From NCBI GenBank assembly GCA_017983795.1, contig JAGOAS010000010.1, positions 62,001 to 126,000 of the forward strand: a stretch of 64,000 nucleotides of DNA, given 5' to 3'. Positions 33,140 through 46,387 of this stretch are shown in pieces. Numbering within the stretch: the stretch's first letter is position 1; the number at the start of each line of letters is the position of its first letter. The position numbers and the translations under genes were made by a program. The DNA comes from Piscinibacter sp. Lineage in GTDB: Bacteria > Pseudomonadota > Gammaproteobacteria > Burkholderiales > Burkholderiaceae_C. Under the pieces are notes generated by a model, which saw nothing but the letters and a program-made list of their open reading frames with translations, was not told the DNA's origin and made no database searches.

Positions 33140-33977
33140 CACGCCCGCCGACACGCCGCTGCCGGCCGCAGCCACGGCCGGGGCCATGCTGCGCCAGGCG
33201 CGCCAGGCGCAGGGCATGCACATCGCGATGCTGGCCGCGGCCACCAAGGTGCCGCAGCGCAAGCTCGAAGCGCTCGAGGCCGACCGCCTCGACGAACTGC
33301 CCGACGCCACCTTCACCCGCGCGCTGGCGCAGACCGTGTGCCGCACGCTGAAGATCGATCCGGCGCCGGTGCTGGCGCTGCTGCCGCAGCCGGCCGGCCA
33401 CCGCCTGGAGCAGGTGGCCGAAGGCATCAACGCGCCGTTCCGCGAGCGGCCGGGCATGGCGCCGAGCGCGGACTGGTCGGCGCTCGGCTCGCCGACGGTG
33501 TGGGCGCCGCTGCTGATCCTGCTGCTGGCCGCGGGCGTGTACTTCATGCCCAAGGGCATGCTGTCGCTGCCGGGCGCCAAGCCTGCTGCCGTGCCGGCGT
33601 CGTCGGCGACCGGCACCGCGACCACCGCGCTGCCCACGGCGGCGCCGGCCGTGGAGCCGGCGGCTTCAGTGGTGATCGAGACGGTGCACTCCGCCCCCGC
33701 GCTGCCCGACGCCGGCGCCAGCGCGCCGCCACCGGAAGCGGCCGGGGTGCTGCAAGTGCGCGTGAGCGCGGAATCCTGGGTCGAGGTGCTCGACGCGCGT
33801 GGCACGACGCTGCTGTCGCGCCTGCTGCAGCCGGGCGAAGCGGTCGGCATCGACGGCGCTGCGCCGTTCAAGCTCACGATCGGCAATGCCGCGGCGACGC
33901 AGGTGAACTTCCGCGGCCAGCCGGTGGCGCTGACCGGCGTCTCGCGCGACAACGTCGCGCGCATGGAACTGAAGTAA
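33132..33977 (+). CDS. rodZ: RodZ-like cytoskeleton protein
   Basis: Membrane protein that links MreB to the cell-wall machinery. The 281 residues show a cytoplasmic HTH_25 domain ([22 protein letters not shown], about 19-80), one membrane helix at about 121-139 ([17 protein letters not shown]), an Ala/Pro/Thr periplasmic linker and a C-terminal DUF4115 domain ([20 protein letters not shown]). Its order pilW-rodZ-ispG-hisS is common in beta- and gammaproteobacteria. Confidence 0.92.
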   Translation: MSDTPADTPLPAAATAGAMLRQARQAQGMHIAMLAAATKVPQRKLEALEADRLDELPDATFTRALAQTVCRTLKIDPAPVLALLPQPAGHRLEQVAEGINAPFRERPGMAPSADWSALGSPTVWAPLLILLLAAGVYFMPKGMLSLPGAKPAAVPASSATGTATTALPTAAPAVEPAASVVIETVHSAPALPDAGASAPPPEAAGVLQVRVSAESWVEVLDARGTTLLSRLLQPGEAVGIDGAAPFKLTIGNAAATQVNFRGQPVALTGVSRDNVARMELK

Positions 33978-33987
33978 CGAGACTGGC

Positions 33988-35277
33988 ATGACGCTCGCAA
34001 CCGCAGCCCGCGAATCGCTCGAGGATTTCATCGAACCGGCCCGTCCGGCGGCGCGCCGTTCGCACCAGGCCGTGGTGTGCTGGGGCGCGCGCGAGGTGAC
34101 GATCGGCGGCGGCGCGCCGGTGCGCGTGCAGTCGATGACCAACACCGACACGGTCAACGTGATCGAGACCGCCATCCAGGTCAAGGAGCTGGCGATCGCC
34201 GGTTCGGAGCTGGTGCGCATCACGGTGAACACGCCCGAGGCGGCGCAGGCCGTGCCGCACATCCGCGAGCAGCTCGACCGCATGGGCATCGATGTGCCGC
34301 TGGTCGGCGACTTCCACTACAACGGCCACCGCCTGCTCACCGAGTTTCCGGCCTGTGCCGAGGCGCTCTCGAAGTACCGCATCAACCCTGGCAACGTCGG
34401 CAAGGGCGACAAGAAGGACCGCCAGTTCGCCCAGATGGTCGAGGTGGCGGCCAAGTACGCCAAGCCGGTACGCATCGGCGTCAACTGGGGCAGCCTCGAC
34501 CAGGAACTGCTCGCCCAGATGATGGACGAGAACGCGAAGCTGGCCGAGCCGCACGAGCCGCAGCAGATCATGTACCGCGCTATCATCACCTCGGCGGTGG
34601 AGTCGGCGCGGCGGGCGGAGGAGATCGGCCTCGCGCCCGGGCAGATCATCCTGTCGTGCAAGATGTCCGGCGTGCAGGATCTGGTGAGCGTCTATCGCGC
34701 GCTGGCACGGCGCTGCGACTACCCGCTGCACCTGGGCCTCACCGAGGCCGGCATGGGCACCAAGGGCACGGTGGCTTCCACCGCCGCGCTGGCGCTGCTG
34801 CTGCAGGGCGGCATCGGCGACACCATCCGCGTCAGCCTCACGCCGCAGCCCGGCGAGGCGCGCACGCAGGAGGTGGTGGTGGCCCTCGAGATCCTGCAGT
34901 CGCTGGGCCTGCGCGCCTTCAACCCCAGCGTCACGGCCTGCCCGGGCTGCGGCCGCACCACCAGCACCACCTTCCAGGAACTGGCCAAGCAGATCGACGA
35001 CTTCCTGCGTGCGCAGATGCCGGTGTGGAAATCGAAGTACCCCGGCGTCGAGAACATGAAGGTCGCGGTGATGGGCTGCATCGTCAACGGCCCGGGCGAG
35101 AGCAAGCATGCCGACATCGGCATCAGCCTGCCGGGCACCGGCGAGGCGCCGGCCGCGCCGGTATTCATCGACGGCGAGAAGGCGCTGACGCTGCGCGGCG
35201 AGGGCATCGCGCAGGAGTTCCACCGCATCGTCGAGGACTACATCGAGAAGCGCTTCGGCCGGGCCCCGGCCGCCTGA
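33988..35277 (+). CDS. ispG: (E)-4-hydroxy-3-methylbut-2-enyl-diphosphate synthase
   Basis: Iron-sulfur enzyme of the MEP isoprenoid pathway that converts MEcPP to HMBPP. The 429 residues contain the [4Fe-4S] ligands Cys318 and Cys321 ([10 protein letters not shown]) and Cys364 ([10 protein letters not shown]), with a TIM-barrel N-terminal half. As in other Proteobacteria a short insert lies between the two domains. It starts 10 bases after rodZ. The pathway also appears at dxr in this window. Confidence 0.97.
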   Translation: MTLATAARESLEDFIEPARPAARRSHQAVVCWGAREVTIGGGAPVRVQSMTNTDTVNVIETAIQVKELAIAGSELVRITVNTPEAAQAVPHIREQLDRMGIDVPLVGDFHYNGHRLLTEFPACAEALSKYRINPGNVGKGDKKDRQFAQMVEVAAKYAKPVRIGVNWGSLDQELLAQMMDENAKLAEPHEPQQIMYRAIITSAVESARRAEEIGLAPGQIILSCKMSGVQDLVSVYRALARRCDYPLHLGLTEAGMGTKGTVASTAALALLLQGGIGDTIRVSLTPQPGEARTQEVVVALEILQSLGLRAFNPSVTACPGCGRTTSTTFQELAKQIDDFLRAQMPVWKSKYPGVENMKVAVMGCIVNGPGESKHADIGISLPGTGEAPAAPVFIDGEKALTLRGEGIAQEFHRIVEDYIEKRFGRAPAA

Positions 35278-35294
35278 GGCGACACCCCCAACCG

Positions 35295-35315
35295 CGCGCC
35301 GCCCGCTGCGGCGCG
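35295..35315 (+). other. GC-only hairpin in the ispG-hisS gap
   Basis: CGCGCCGC (35295-35302) and GCGGCGCG (35308-35315) form an 8-bp stem with a 5-base loop, 23 bases before the hisS ATG. There is no T-run, so an mRNA stability or translational role is more likely than termination. Confidence 0.45.
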
Positions 35316-35338
35316 GCGCCCGCTGCACACGAACTTCC

Positions 35339-36622
35339 ATGGCTGAACCACTGCGCGCCGTCAAGGGCATGAACGACATCCTCCCGCCGGACTCCGCCCG
35401 GTGGGAGTGGCTCGAGGACAAGATCCGCGCGCTGATGCAGCGCTACGGCTACCTCAACGTGCGCACGCCCATCGTCGAGCCGACGGCGCTGTTCGTGCGC
35501 GGCCTCGGCGAGGTGACCGACATCGTCGAGAAGGAGATGTACTCCTTCGTCGACTCGATGAACGGAGACCGCCTCTCGCTGCGCCCGGAGAACACCGCCG
35601 GTGTGGTGCGCGCGATGGCCGAGCACTCCTTCCTGCGCGACGGCGGGCGGCGGCTCTTCTACATCGGGCCGCAGTTCCGCCACGAGCGGCCGCAGAAGGG
35701 CCGCCAGCGCCAGTTCCACCAGTTCGGCGCCGAGGCGCTGGGTTATGCCGGGCCGGACGTCGACGCCGAGCTGATCCTGATGGTGCGCGCGCTGTGGCGC
35801 GAACTCGGCATCGTCGAGGAACGCGACGTGCGCCTGGAGCTCAACAGCCTGGGCCAGCCGGCTGAGCGGCTCGCGCACCGCGCCGCGCTGATCGCGCATT
35901 TCGAAGCGCATGCCGGCGAGCTCGACGAAGACGCCAAGCGCCGCCTGCACACCAACCCGCTGCGCATCCTCGACAGCAAGAACCCGGCGATGCAGGCGCT
36001 CATCGAGGCGGCGCCGAAGCTGCCCGATTTCCTCGGTGCCGAATCGCTGGCGCACTTCGACGCGGTGCGCGCCGTGCTCGATGCCGCCGGCCTGGCCTAC
36101 CGCATCAACCCGCGCCTGGTGCGCGGCATGGACTACTACAACCTCACCGTGTTCGAGTGGATCACCGACAAGCTCGGCGCCCAGGGCACGGTGTGCGGCG
36201 GCGGGCGCTACGACGGCCTGATCGAGCAGCTCGGCGGCAAGCCGGCGCCGGCGGTCGGCTTCGGCATGGGCCTGGAGCGCGTGCTGCTGCTGCTGGAGGA
36301 ACTCGGCATCGCGCCGCCGCCGAACCCGCCGCGCCTGTACGCCATCGTGCCGTCGCCGGCCGCGCTGGTGCCGGCGATGACGGTGGTCGAGGCGCTGCGC
36401 GCCGCCGGCATCGCGGTGCTGATGAACGCCGGCTTCGCCGGCATGAAGGCGCAGTTCAAGCGCGCCGACGCGAGCGGCGCACGCTACGCGCTGATCTTCG
36501 GCGACGACGAGATCGCGCGCGGCGAGGTCGCGCTGAAAGACCTGCGCGACGCCGGCGCGTCGCAGCGCAGCCTGCCGCTGGCCGGTGCCGCCACCTGGGC
36601 CGCCGATCTCGTCAACGCATAA
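35339..36622 (+). CDS. hisS: Histidyl-tRNA synthetase
   Basis: Class II synthetase, 427 residues. Motif 1 (the [20 protein letters not shown] region), motif 2 ([19 protein letters not shown]) and the histidine-specific segment [18 protein letters not shown] are visible, with the anticodon-binding domain at the C-terminus. A paralogue without tRNA charging, hisZ, lies 7 kb downstream. Confidence 0.97.
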   Translation: MAEPLRAVKGMNDILPPDSARWEWLEDKIRALMQRYGYLNVRTPIVEPTALFVRGLGEVTDIVEKEMYSFVDSMNGDRLSLRPENTAGVVRAMAEHSFLRDGGRRLFYIGPQFRHERPQKGRQRQFHQFGAEALGYAGPDVDAELILMVRALWRELGIVEERDVRLELNSLGQPAERLAHRAALIAHFEAHAGELDEDAKRRLHTNPLRILDSKNPAMQALIEAAPKLPDFLGAESLAHFDAVRAVLDAAGLAYRINPRLVRGMDYYNLTVFEWITDKLGAQGTVCGGGRYDGLIEQLGGKPAPAVGFGMGLERVLLLLEELGIAPPPNPPRLYAIVPSPAALVPAMTVVEALRAAGIAVLMNAGFAGMKAQFKRADASGARYALIFGDDEIARGEVALKDLRDAGASQRSLPLAGAATWAADLVNA

Positions 36623-36646
36623 TCCCGCCTTTCGCTACGCACCGCC

Positions 36647-37342
36647 ATGGCCACGCATCTCGATCTCGAAGAACAGGAACAGCTCGACCAGCTCAAGGCG
36701 TTCTGGAAGCAGTACGGCAACCTCATCACCTGGGCGCTGACGATCGTGCTGGCCGGCTTTGCCGCCTGGAACGGCTGGAACTGGTGGCAGCGCGAGCAGG
36801 CCGTGAAGGCGGCAGCGATGTTCGACGAGCTGCAGAAGGCCGCCGACGCGGGCGATGCGGCCAAGACCGCCGGCATCTTCAACGACCTGAAGGAGCGCTT
36901 CGGCGGCACGTCGTTCGCCCAGCAGGGCGGCCTGCTCACGGCGCGCGTGCAGTTCGACAAGGGCGCGCCCGACGCCGCCGCGGCCGCGCTCACCTGGGTG
37001 GCCGACAACGCCGCGGAGACCGAATACCGCAGCGTCGCCCGGCTGCGCCTGGCCGGCGTGCTGGCCGACCAGAAGAAATACGACGAAGCGCTCAAGCAAC
37101 TCGACGCCGCCAGCGCCAAGGAATTCGAGGCGCTGGTGGCCGATCGCCGCGGCGACATCCTCGCCGCCCAGGGCAAGACCGAGGACGCGAAGGCGGCCTA
37201 CAAGAAGGCCTGGGACACGATGGACCCGGCCGTGCAGTACCGCCGGCTGATCGACGCCAAGCTGACCGCGCTGGGCGCCGCGCCGCCGGCCGAGACGGCC
37301 AAGACTGGCACTGCGGCCGCCGCCGACGGGGCCGCCAAGTGA
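36647..37342 (+). CDS. yfgM: YfgM-like TPR membrane protein
   Basis: Inner-membrane protein of 231 residues with one helix at about 25-42 ([19 protein letters not shown]) and a periplasmic TPR domain. E. coli YfgM is an ancillary partner of the SecYEG translocon and of PpiD. It sits between hisS and bamB exactly as in E. coli, and its stop overlaps the bamB GTG start (GTGA). Confidence 0.9.
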   Translation: MATHLDLEEQEQLDQLKAFWKQYGNLITWALTIVLAGFAAWNGWNWWQREQAVKAAAMFDELQKAADAGDAAKTAGIFNDLKERFGGTSFAQQGGLLTARVQFDKGAPDAAAAALTWVADNAAETEYRSVARLRLAGVLADQKKYDEALKQLDAASAKEFEALVADRRGDILAAQGKTEDAKAAYKKAWDTMDPAVQYRRLIDAKLTALGAAPPAETAKTGTAAAADGAAK

Positions 37343-38457
37343 GGGCGGCCTGCCGTCTCCTGGCCGGCGCGCTGGCGCTGGCGCTGGTCGCCTGCTCGAG
37401 CGGGCCGGATCGGCCCAAGCCCAAGCCCTTCGAGGCCATCGCCGCGCCGATCGCCGGCAAGCAGGTCTGGTCGCAGCGCATCGGCAGCATCGATTTCCCG
37501 CTCGCCGTCGCGGTGCGCGAGGGCGTATTCACCGTGGCCGGCAGCGACGGCACGGTGGCGGCCTTCCAGGCCGATACCGGCCGCGAGGTCTGGCGCGCCA
37601 GCGTGGATGGCCGCATCGTCGCCGGCGTCGGCAGCGACGGCCGCTTCGCCGCGGTGGTGACGCGCGAGGGCGAACTGGTCGTGCTCGACGGCGGCAAGCT
37701 GCTGTGGCGCAAGCCGGTCGGCACCAAGGTGGTGACCGCGCCGCTGGTGGCCGGCGAACGGATCTTCGTGCTCGGCGTCGACCGCCGCGTGATCGCCTGG
37801 GACGCGCTCGACGGCCGCAAGCTCTGGCAACAGCAGCGCCCCGGCGAGCCGCTCACGCTGGCGCAAGGCGGCGTGCTGGCCGCGTTCAAGAATACGCTGC
37901 TGGTCGGGCAGGGGCCGCGCCTGGCCGGGCTCGACCCGCTCAACGGCTCGGTGCGCTGGGAGGTGCCGGTGGCCTCGCCGCGCGGCACCAACGAGGTCGA
38001 GCGCCTCGCCGACCTGGTGGCGCCGCTGCTGCGCCAGGGCGACAGCGTCTGCGTGCGCGCCTTCCAGTCGGCGGTCGGCTGCGTCAACGCCGAGCGCGGC
38101 AACCTGCAGTGGAGCAAGAACGTCGGCGGCACCGAAGGCATCGCCGGCAACGAGCAGGTGGTGGTCGGCGCCGATGCCTCCGATCGCATCACCGCCTGGC
38201 GCACCGCCAGCGGCGACGTGGCCTGGAGCAGCGAATCGCTGCTCTACCGCAACCTCGGCGCGCCGCAGGTGGCCGGCCCCACCGCCGTATTCGTCGACGG
38301 CGAAGGCACGGTGCACTGGCTCTCGCTCGACAAGGGCGAGCCGCTGCTGCGCCTGACGACCGACGGCAGCGCGCCGGCGGCCGCGCCGATGGTGTCGGGA
38401 ACGACGCTGCTGGTCGCCACGCGCAACGGCGGGCTCTACGCCTTCCGCCCCGAGTGA
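37339..38457 (+). CDS. bamB: BamB, outer-membrane assembly beta-propeller lipoprotein
   Basis: Lipoprotein of the BAM complex with an eight-bladed PQQ-like propeller. The GTG start at 37339 gives a short signal peptide ending in the lipobox LVAC (Cys19). Propeller repeats are visible ([48 protein letters not shown]). Length is 372 residues. The reading frame is open far upstream, but there it only shadows hisS and yfgM. The stop overlaps the der start by 4 bases (GTGA). Confidence 0.94.
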   Translation: MRAACRLLAGALALALVACSSGPDRPKPKPFEAIAAPIAGKQVWSQRIGSIDFPLAVAVREGVFTVAGSDGTVAAFQADTGREVWRASVDGRIVAGVGSDGRFAAVVTREGELVVLDGGKLLWRKPVGTKVVTAPLVAGERIFVLGVDRRVIAWDALDGRKLWQQQRPGEPLTLAQGGVLAAFKNTLLVGQGPRLAGLDPLNGSVRWEVPVASPRGTNEVERLADLVAPLLRQGDSVCVRAFQSAVGCVNAERGNLQWSKNVGGTEGIAGNEQVVVGADASDRITAWRTASGDVAWSSESLLYRNLGAPQVAGPTAVFVDGEGTVHWLSLDKGEPLLRLTTDGSAPAAAPMVSGTTLLVATRNGGLYAFRPE

Positions 38458-39785
38458 AACCTGTCATCGCCCTGGTCGGCCGGCCCAACGTGGGCAAGTC
38501 GACGCTGTTCAACCGGCTCACCAAGAGCCGCGACGCGATCGTGGCCGACTTCGCCGGCCTGACGCGCGACCGCCACTACGGCGACGGCCGCCTGGGCGAG
38601 CACGAGTTCATCGTCATCGACACCGGCGGCTTCGAGCCGACAGCGGAGTCGGGCATCGTCAAGGAGATGGCCAAGCAGACGCGCCAGGCGGTGGCCGAGG
38701 CGGATGCGGTGATCTTCGTCGTCGACGTGCGCGGCGGGCTCTCGGCGCAGGATCACGACATCGCGCGCTACCTGCGCACCACCGGCAAGAAGGTGCTGCT
38801 CGCGGCCAACAAGGCCGAGGGCATGAGCGATTCACCGGCGGTGGCCGAGTTCTACGAGCTGGGCCTGGGCGAGCCGCACCCGGTGTCGGCCGCGCACGGG
38901 CAGGGCGTGCGCAGCCTGACCGAGGCGGCGCTGGAAGGCTACGACTTCGGCGAAGAGGAGGGCGGCGAGCCCGACCCCGACGCGCCGATCCGCCTGGCCG
39001 TGGCCGGCCGGCCCAACGTCGGCAAGTCGACGCTGATCAACACCTGGCTGGGCGAGGAGCGCCTGGTCGCCTTCGACCTGCCGGGCACGACGCGCGACGC
39101 GATCCACGTGCCCTTCGAGCGCCACGGCCAGAAGTTCGAGCTGATCGACACCGCCGGGCTGCGCCGCAAGGGCAAGGTCTTCGAGGCGATCGAGAAGTTT
39201 TCGGTGGTCAAGACGCTGCAGGCCATCGCCGACGCCAACGTCGTGCTGCTGCTGCTCGACGCCACCCAGGGCGTGACCGACCAGGACGCCCACATCGCCG
39301 GCTACATCCTCGACAGCGGCCGCGCCGTGGTGCTGGCGGTCAACAAGTGGGATGCGGTCGACGACTACCAGAAGGAACAGCTGCAGCGCTCCATCGAGCA
39401 ACGCCTGGCCTTCTTGAAATTCGCGCCGCTGCTCCACATCTCGGCCAAGAAGCGGCAGGGCCTGGGCCCGGTGTGGAAGGCGATCGCGGAGGCGCATGCC
39501 TCGGCGACGCGCAAGATGCCCACGCCGGTGCTGACGCGCCTGCTGCACGAGGCGGTGGAGCACCAGGCGCCGAAACGCGCCGGCATGTTCCGCCCCAAGC
39601 TGCGTTATGCCCACCAGGGCGGCATGAACCCGCCCATCATCGTCATCCACGGCAATTCGCTCGAGCACGTCACCGATTCGTACAAGCGCTTCCTCGAAGG
39701 GCGCTTCCGCGCGCACTTCAAGCTGGTCGGCACGCCGCTCAAGATCGAGATGCGTTCCTCGCGGAACCCCTTCGACGAGAAGTGA
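38454..39785 (+). CDS. der: Ribosome-associated GTPase Der (EngA)
   Basis: Double-G-domain GTPase for 50S subunit assembly. The 443 residues hold two P-loops, GRPNVGKST at about 9-17 and again at about 185-193, and a C-terminal KH-like domain. The GTG at 38454 lies inside the bamB stop and gives the expected [12 protein letters not shown] start. The bamB-der order is conserved. Confidence 0.97.
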   Translation: MKPVIALVGRPNVGKSTLFNRLTKSRDAIVADFAGLTRDRHYGDGRLGEHEFIVIDTGGFEPTAESGIVKEMAKQTRQAVAEADAVIFVVDVRGGLSAQDHDIARYLRTTGKKVLLAANKAEGMSDSPAVAEFYELGLGEPHPVSAAHGQGVRSLTEAALEGYDFGEEEGGEPDPDAPIRLAVAGRPNVGKSTLINTWLGEERLVAFDLPGTTRDAIHVPFERHGQKFELIDTAGLRRKGKVFEAIEKFSVVKTLQAIADANVVLLLLDATQGVTDQDAHIAGYILDSGRAVVLAVNKWDAVDDYQKEQLQRSIEQRLAFLKFAPLLHISAKKRQGLGPVWKAIAEAHASATRKMPTPVLTRLLHEAVEHQAPKRAGMFRPKLRYAHQGGMNPPIIVIHGNSLEHVTDSYKRFLEGRFRAHFKLVGTPLKIEMRSSRNPFDEK

Positions 39786-39893
39786 TCCGACCCGCTGCTC
39801 TCACGAGGGCAAGGTCAATGCGGAGATTCCAGCAGGGCGCGAAAGCGCTGTGTTAACGTCTCCGTCCTTAGAACTTTCATCACGGAGCATATC

Positions 39894-40136
39894 GTGAGCA
39901 ACAAAGGGCAACTCCTACAAGACCCGTTCCTGAACCTGCTGCGCAAGGAGCATGTTCCGGTTTCCATCTACCTGGTCAACGGCATCAAGCTGCAGGGCCA
40001 CATCGAGTCCTTCGACCAGTACGTGGTCCTGCTGCGCAACACCGTCACGCAGATGGTCTACAAGCACGCGATCTCCACCGTGGTGCCCGGCCGGGCAGTG
40101 AACTTCCACGCCAACGAATCGCCCGAGCAGGCTTGA
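39894..40136 (+). CDS. hfq: RNA chaperone Hfq
   Basis: Sm-like hexameric protein that pairs small RNAs with mRNAs. The 80 residues cover the Sm1 and Sm2 motifs ([19 protein letters not shown] and [12 protein letters not shown]) with almost no C-terminal tail. The GTG start is preceded by CGGAG. The 108-base gap after der could hold a promoter but I see no strong one. The stop overlaps the hflX TTG start (TTGA). Confidence 0.98.
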   Translation: MSNKGQLLQDPFLNLLRKEHVPVSIYLVNGIKLQGHIESFDQYVVLLRNTVTQMVYKHAISTVVPGRAVNFHANESPEQA

Positions 40137-41368
40137 GTTCTTCCCCCGCCACCGCGGCTGCCGCCGGGCCGGCGCGCGCCATCCTCGTCGGCGTCGATCT
40201 CGGCGGGCGCGCTCCGTTCGACGAGTCGCTCGACGAACTGGCGCTGCTGGCCGAATCCGCCGGCGACGCGCCGGTGGCGCGTGTCATTGCGCGCCGCAAG
40301 GCACCCGACCCGGCGCTGTTCGTCGGCTCGGGCAAGGCAGACGAGATCAAGGCGCTGGTCGAGGGTCATCGTGCCGAAGCCGTGCTGTTCGACCAGGCGC
40401 TCTCGCCGGCGCAGCAGCGCAACCTCGAACGCCATCTCGGCGTGGCGGTGGCCGACCGCACCATGTTGATCCTCGAGATCTTCGCGGCGCGCGCCAAGAG
40501 CCACGAGGGCAAGCTGCAGGTCGAGCTGGCGCGGCTGCAATACCTTGCCACGCGCCTGGTGCGGCGCTGGAGCCACCTGGAGCGCCAGCAGGGCGGCATC
40601 GGCACGCGCGGCGGCCCGGGCGAGGCGCAGATCGAACTCGACCGGCGCATGATCGAAGACCGCATCAAGTCGGTGAAGGCGCGCCTGGAGCGCGTCAAGA
40701 AGCAGCGCCGCACGCAGCGCCGCGCGCGCGAGCGCAACGAGACCTTCCGCGTCTCGCTGGTGGGCTACACCAACGCCGGCAAGTCGACGCTCTTCAATGC
40801 GCTGGTGAAGGCGCGCAGCTACGCGGCCGATCAACTCTTCGCGACGCTCGACACCACGACGCGCCAGCTCTACCTCGAGGAGGCGGGCCGGGCGGTGTCG
40901 CTGTCCGATACCGTGGGCTTCATCCGCGACCTGCCGCACAAGCTGGTCGAGGCCTTCGAGGCGACGCTGCAGGAGGCCGCCGATGCCGACCTGCTGCTGC
41001 ACGTGGTCGATTGCGCCAGCCCGGTGCTCGACGAGCAGATGGCCGAGGTCGAGCGTGTGCTCGACGAGATCGACGCCGGCCGCATCCCGCAGGTGCTGGT
41101 CTTCAACAAGCTCGACAAGCTCGAGCCCAGCCAGCGCCCGCGCGCACTGCGCGACCTGATCGAGCGCAGCGGCGGGCTGCGTGTGCCGCGCGTCTTCGTC
41201 AGCGCGATCGACGGCACCGGCCTGCCCGAACTGCGGCAGGTGCTCACCGAGGCGGTGGCCGGCACGCTGCACCCGGACGAAGAACCTGGCGAAGCGTTCG
41301 ACGCGCGCTTCGACGAGCGCGATGAGCCTGCGCTGCCCTCCACCGGAACCCACGATTCACAGGCATGA
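40133..41368 (+). CDS. hflX: Ribosome-splitting GTPase HflX
   Basis: GTPase that rescues stalled or heat-damaged ribosomes. The 411 residues contain the N-terminal HflX domain ([20 protein letters not shown]), the Gly-rich linker ([18 protein letters not shown]) and a G domain with [14 protein letters not shown] from about residue 211. The only sensible start is TTG at 40133, inside the hfq stop codon, so translation depends on coupling to hfq. The first 15 residues are low complexity. Confidence 0.95.
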   Translation: MSSSPATAAAAGPARAILVGVDLGGRAPFDESLDELALLAESAGDAPVARVIARRKAPDPALFVGSGKADEIKALVEGHRAEAVLFDQALSPAQQRNLERHLGVAVADRTMLILEIFAARAKSHEGKLQVELARLQYLATRLVRRWSHLERQQGGIGTRGGPGEAQIELDRRMIEDRIKSVKARLERVKKQRRTQRRARERNETFRVSLVGYTNAGKSTLFNALVKARSYAADQLFATLDTTTRQLYLEEAGRAVSLSDTVGFIRDLPHKLVEAFEATLQEAADADLLLHVVDCASPVLDEQMAEVERVLDEIDAGRIPQVLVFNKLDKLEPSQRPRALRDLIERSGGLRVPRVFVSAIDGTGLPELRQVLTEAVAGTLHPDEEPGEAFDARFDERDEPALPSTGTHDSQA

Positions 41369-42609
41369 GCATGAATCCCCTTCACGCCCTCCGACTCGCC
41401 GCCGGCCGGCTGCTCAGCAACGGCCGCAACGACGGCCCGCCGGATCTCGACGAGCTCTGGCGCGACTTCAACCGCAAGCTCGGCGGCCTGTTCGGCGGCA
41501 AGGGCGGCGGCCAGCGCCCCAACGGCCCGCCGGACGACGGCGGCGGCAACTTCCAGCCCGACATGAAGAGCGCCGGCATCGGCGTCGGCCTGATCGCCGG
41601 CGTGGTGGCGCTGATCTGGCTGGGCAGCGGCTTCTTCATCGTGCAGGAAGGCCAGCAGGCGGTCGTCACCTCGTTCGGCAAGTTCAGCCACACGGCCGAC
41701 GCCGGCTTCCAGTGGCGCATGCCCTACCCCTTCCAGGCCCACGAGACGGTCAGCGTCACGCAGCTGCGCTCGCGCGAGGTCGGCCGCAACTCGGTGGTGC
41801 AGGCCACCGGGCTGCGCGACTCGTCGATGCTGACGCAGGACGAGAACATCGTCGACATCCGCTTCACCGTGCAGTACCGGCTGAAGGACGCGCGCGCCTT
41901 CCTGTTCGAGAACCGCGACCCGGAAGAGGCGGTGACGCTGGCGGCGGAGTCGGCGGTGCGCGAGATCGTCGGCCGCACCGCCATCGACGCCGTGCTCTAC
42001 GAGCAGCGCGACGCGATCGCCGCCGAGCTCGTCAAGTCGATCCAGAACCAGCTCGACCGGCTCAACGCCGGCATCGTGGTGGCCAACGTCAACATGCAGA
42101 GCGTGCAGCCGCCCGAGCAGGTGCAGGCGGCGTTCGAGGACACGCTCAAGGCCGGCCAGGACGGTGACCGCCTGAAGAAGGAAGGCCTCGCCTACGCCAG
42201 CGACGTGATCCCCAAGGCGCAGGGCACGGCCGCGCGCCTGCGCGAGGAGGCCGAGGGCTACAAGGCCGCGGTGGTGGCGCAGGCCGAGGGTGATGCGCAG
42301 CGCTTCAGCCGCGTGCTGACCGAATACCAGAAGGCGCCGTCGGTGACGCGCGACCGCCTCTACATCGAGACCATGCAGCAGGTCTACTCGAACGTCAGCA
42401 AGGTGATGATCGACAGCCGCAGCAACTCCAACCTGCTGTACCTGCCGCTGGACAAGCTGATGCAGCAGGCCGGCGGCACGGCGGCTGCCGCGACCACGAC
42501 GGGCGCCGCGCCGGCCGCGGGCGACGGCAGCGGCAGCGCCGCCTCGGGCACGACGCTGGATCCGCGCTCGCGCGACGGCCAGCGCGGCCGTGACCGCGAA
42601 GGCCGCTGA
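41365..42609 (+). CDS. hflK: FtsH protease modulator HflK
   Basis: SPFH-domain membrane protein that forms a cage with HflC around the FtsH protease. The 414 residues show a Gly-rich cytoplasmic lead (LFGGKGGGQRPNGPPDDGGG), one membrane helix at about 71-92, the SPFH domain (GQQAVVTSFGKFSHTADAGF) and a long C-terminal helix. The start overlaps the hflX stop (ATGA). hflC follows after 22 bases. Confidence 0.95.
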   Translation: MSMNPLHALRLAAGRLLSNGRNDGPPDLDELWRDFNRKLGGLFGGKGGGQRPNGPPDDGGGNFQPDMKSAGIGVGLIAGVVALIWLGSGFFIVQEGQQAVVTSFGKFSHTADAGFQWRMPYPFQAHETVSVTQLRSREVGRNSVVQATGLRDSSMLTQDENIVDIRFTVQYRLKDARAFLFENRDPEEAVTLAAESAVREIVGRTAIDAVLYEQRDAIAAELVKSIQNQLDRLNAGIVVANVNMQSVQPPEQVQAAFEDTLKAGQDGDRLKKEGLAYASDVIPKAQGTAARLREEAEGYKAAVVAQAEGDAQRFSRVLTEYQKAPSVTRDRLYIETMQQVYSNVSKVMIDSRSNSNLLYLPLDKLMQQAGGTAAAATTTGAAPAAGDGSGSAASGTTLDPRSRDGQRGRDREGR

Positions 42610-42631
42610 TCGACACGGGGAGCATCAGAAC

Positions 42632-43531
42632 ATGAACCGCATCGGATTCCTCGTCGGCCTCGTGCTGCTCGCGCTGATGGGCGCGGCCTCGACCCTGTTC
42701 ATCGTCGACCAGCGCCAGGTGGCCGTCATCTACGCGCTCGGCGAGATCAAGGAAGTGATCACCGAGCCGGGGCTGAAGGTCAAGCTGCCGCCGCCGTTCC
42801 AGAACGTCGTCTTCCTCGACCGCCGCATCCAGACGCTGGACAGCCCGGACGTGCGCCCGATCTTCACCGCCGAGAAGAAGAGCCTGGTGATCGACTGGCT
42901 GGTGAAGTGGCGCGTCGCCGAGCCGCGCCAGTTCATCCGCAACAACGGCACCGACATGCGCAACCTCGAGACGCGCCTGGCGCCGGTGGTGCATGCGGCG
43001 TTCAACGAGGAGGTGACCAAGCGCACCGTCGGCGGCGTGCTCTCCACCGAGCGCGACAAGGTCATGCAGGACGTGCGCGCGCGCCTGGTCGACGACGCCA
43101 AGGCCTTCGGCATCGAGATCCTCGACGTGCGCATCAAGCGCGTCGACTTCGTCGCCAACATCACCGAGTCGATCTACAGCCGCATGCGCTCGGAGCGCCA
43201 GCAGGTCGCCAACCAGCTGCGCTCGACCGGCGGCGCCGAGGGCGAGAAGGTGCGTGCCGATGCCGACCGCCAACGCCAGGTGATCGTCGCCGAGGCCTAC
43301 CGCGACGCGCAGAAGGTCAAGGGCGAGGGCGATGCGCGCGCTTCGGCGATCTTCGCCGAGGCCTTCGGGCGCGACCCGCAGTTCGCCGAGTTCTACCGCA
43401 GCCTCGAGGCCTATCGCGCCAGCTTCCGCAACAAGGGCGACGTGATGGTGATCGACCCGAGCAGCGAGTTCTTCCGGGCGATGCGCGGCTCGGGCCCGGC
43501 GCCGGCCGCAGCCGCGCCGGCCAAGAAGTAG
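42632..43531 (+). CDS. hflC: FtsH protease modulator HflC
   Basis: Partner of HflK. The 299 residues have an N-terminal membrane helix ([21 protein letters not shown]), the SPFH domain (ERQ-like [25 protein letters not shown]) and a helical C-terminal part ending in an Ala/Pro tail. The ATG at 42632 follows CGGGGAGCATCAGAAC; an in-frame ATG 14 codons upstream lies inside hflK and is less likely. Confidence 0.95.
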   Translation: MNRIGFLVGLVLLALMGAASTLFIVDQRQVAVIYALGEIKEVITEPGLKVKLPPPFQNVVFLDRRIQTLDSPDVRPIFTAEKKSLVIDWLVKWRVAEPRQFIRNNGTDMRNLETRLAPVVHAAFNEEVTKRTVGGVLSTERDKVMQDVRARLVDDAKAFGIEILDVRIKRVDFVANITESIYSRMRSERQQVANQLRSTGGAEGEKVRADADRQRQVIVAEAYRDAQKVKGEGDARASAIFAEAFGRDPQFAEFYRSLEAYRASFRNKGDVMVIDPSSEFFRAMRGSGPAPAAAAPAKK

Positions 43532-43537
43532 CCGGCG

Positions 43538-43738
43538 GTGGGCGCGAGCGCCTGGGACCTGCTGCTCGCCGCCTGCGCGCTGATGCTGGTGCTGGAGGGG
43601 CTGCTGCCCTTCTTCAGCCCGGGCGCGTGGCGCAGGCTGTTCGAGCAGGCGACCAAGCTGTCGGACGGGCAGATCCGCTTTCTCGGCCTGTCGAGCATGC
43701 TGCTCGGCATCGTGCTGCTGCTGTTGTTCCGCGACTGA
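43538..43738 (+). CDS. YjeT/DUF2065 family small membrane protein
   Basis: A 66-residue protein with two membrane helices ([20 protein letters not shown] and [16 protein letters not shown]). The segment between, [21 protein letters not shown], is typical of DUF2065. The function is unknown. It starts with GTG 6 bases after hflC, the position it also has in E. coli (yjeT after hflC). Confidence 0.88.
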   Translation: MGASAWDLLLAACALMLVLEGLLPFFSPGAWRRLFEQATKLSDGQIRFLGLSSMLLGIVLLLLFRD

Positions 43739-43744
43739 ACGGCT

Positions 43745-43784
43745 CTGCCTGTCAGGCAGGCGCCAGGGGTGCGGCCGGTACAAT
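43745..43784 (+). promoter_or_regulatory. Candidate promoter with 15-bp palindrome before hisZ
   Basis: CTGCCTG-T-CAGGCAG (43745-43759) is a perfect dyad, and TACAAT at 43779-43784 is a good -10 that lies 29 bases before the hisZ ATG. The palindrome covers the place of the -35. It could be an operator or the remains of a terminator for the hfq-hflC operon. Confidence 0.4.
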
Positions 43785-43812
43785 GCGGTTTTTAATCCCG
43801 CGCCGTTTTGCC

Positions 43813-46354
<2,542 letters not shown>

Positions 46355-46387
46355 GACGAGCGCACAAGCCACCTGGAGAGCCACCGC

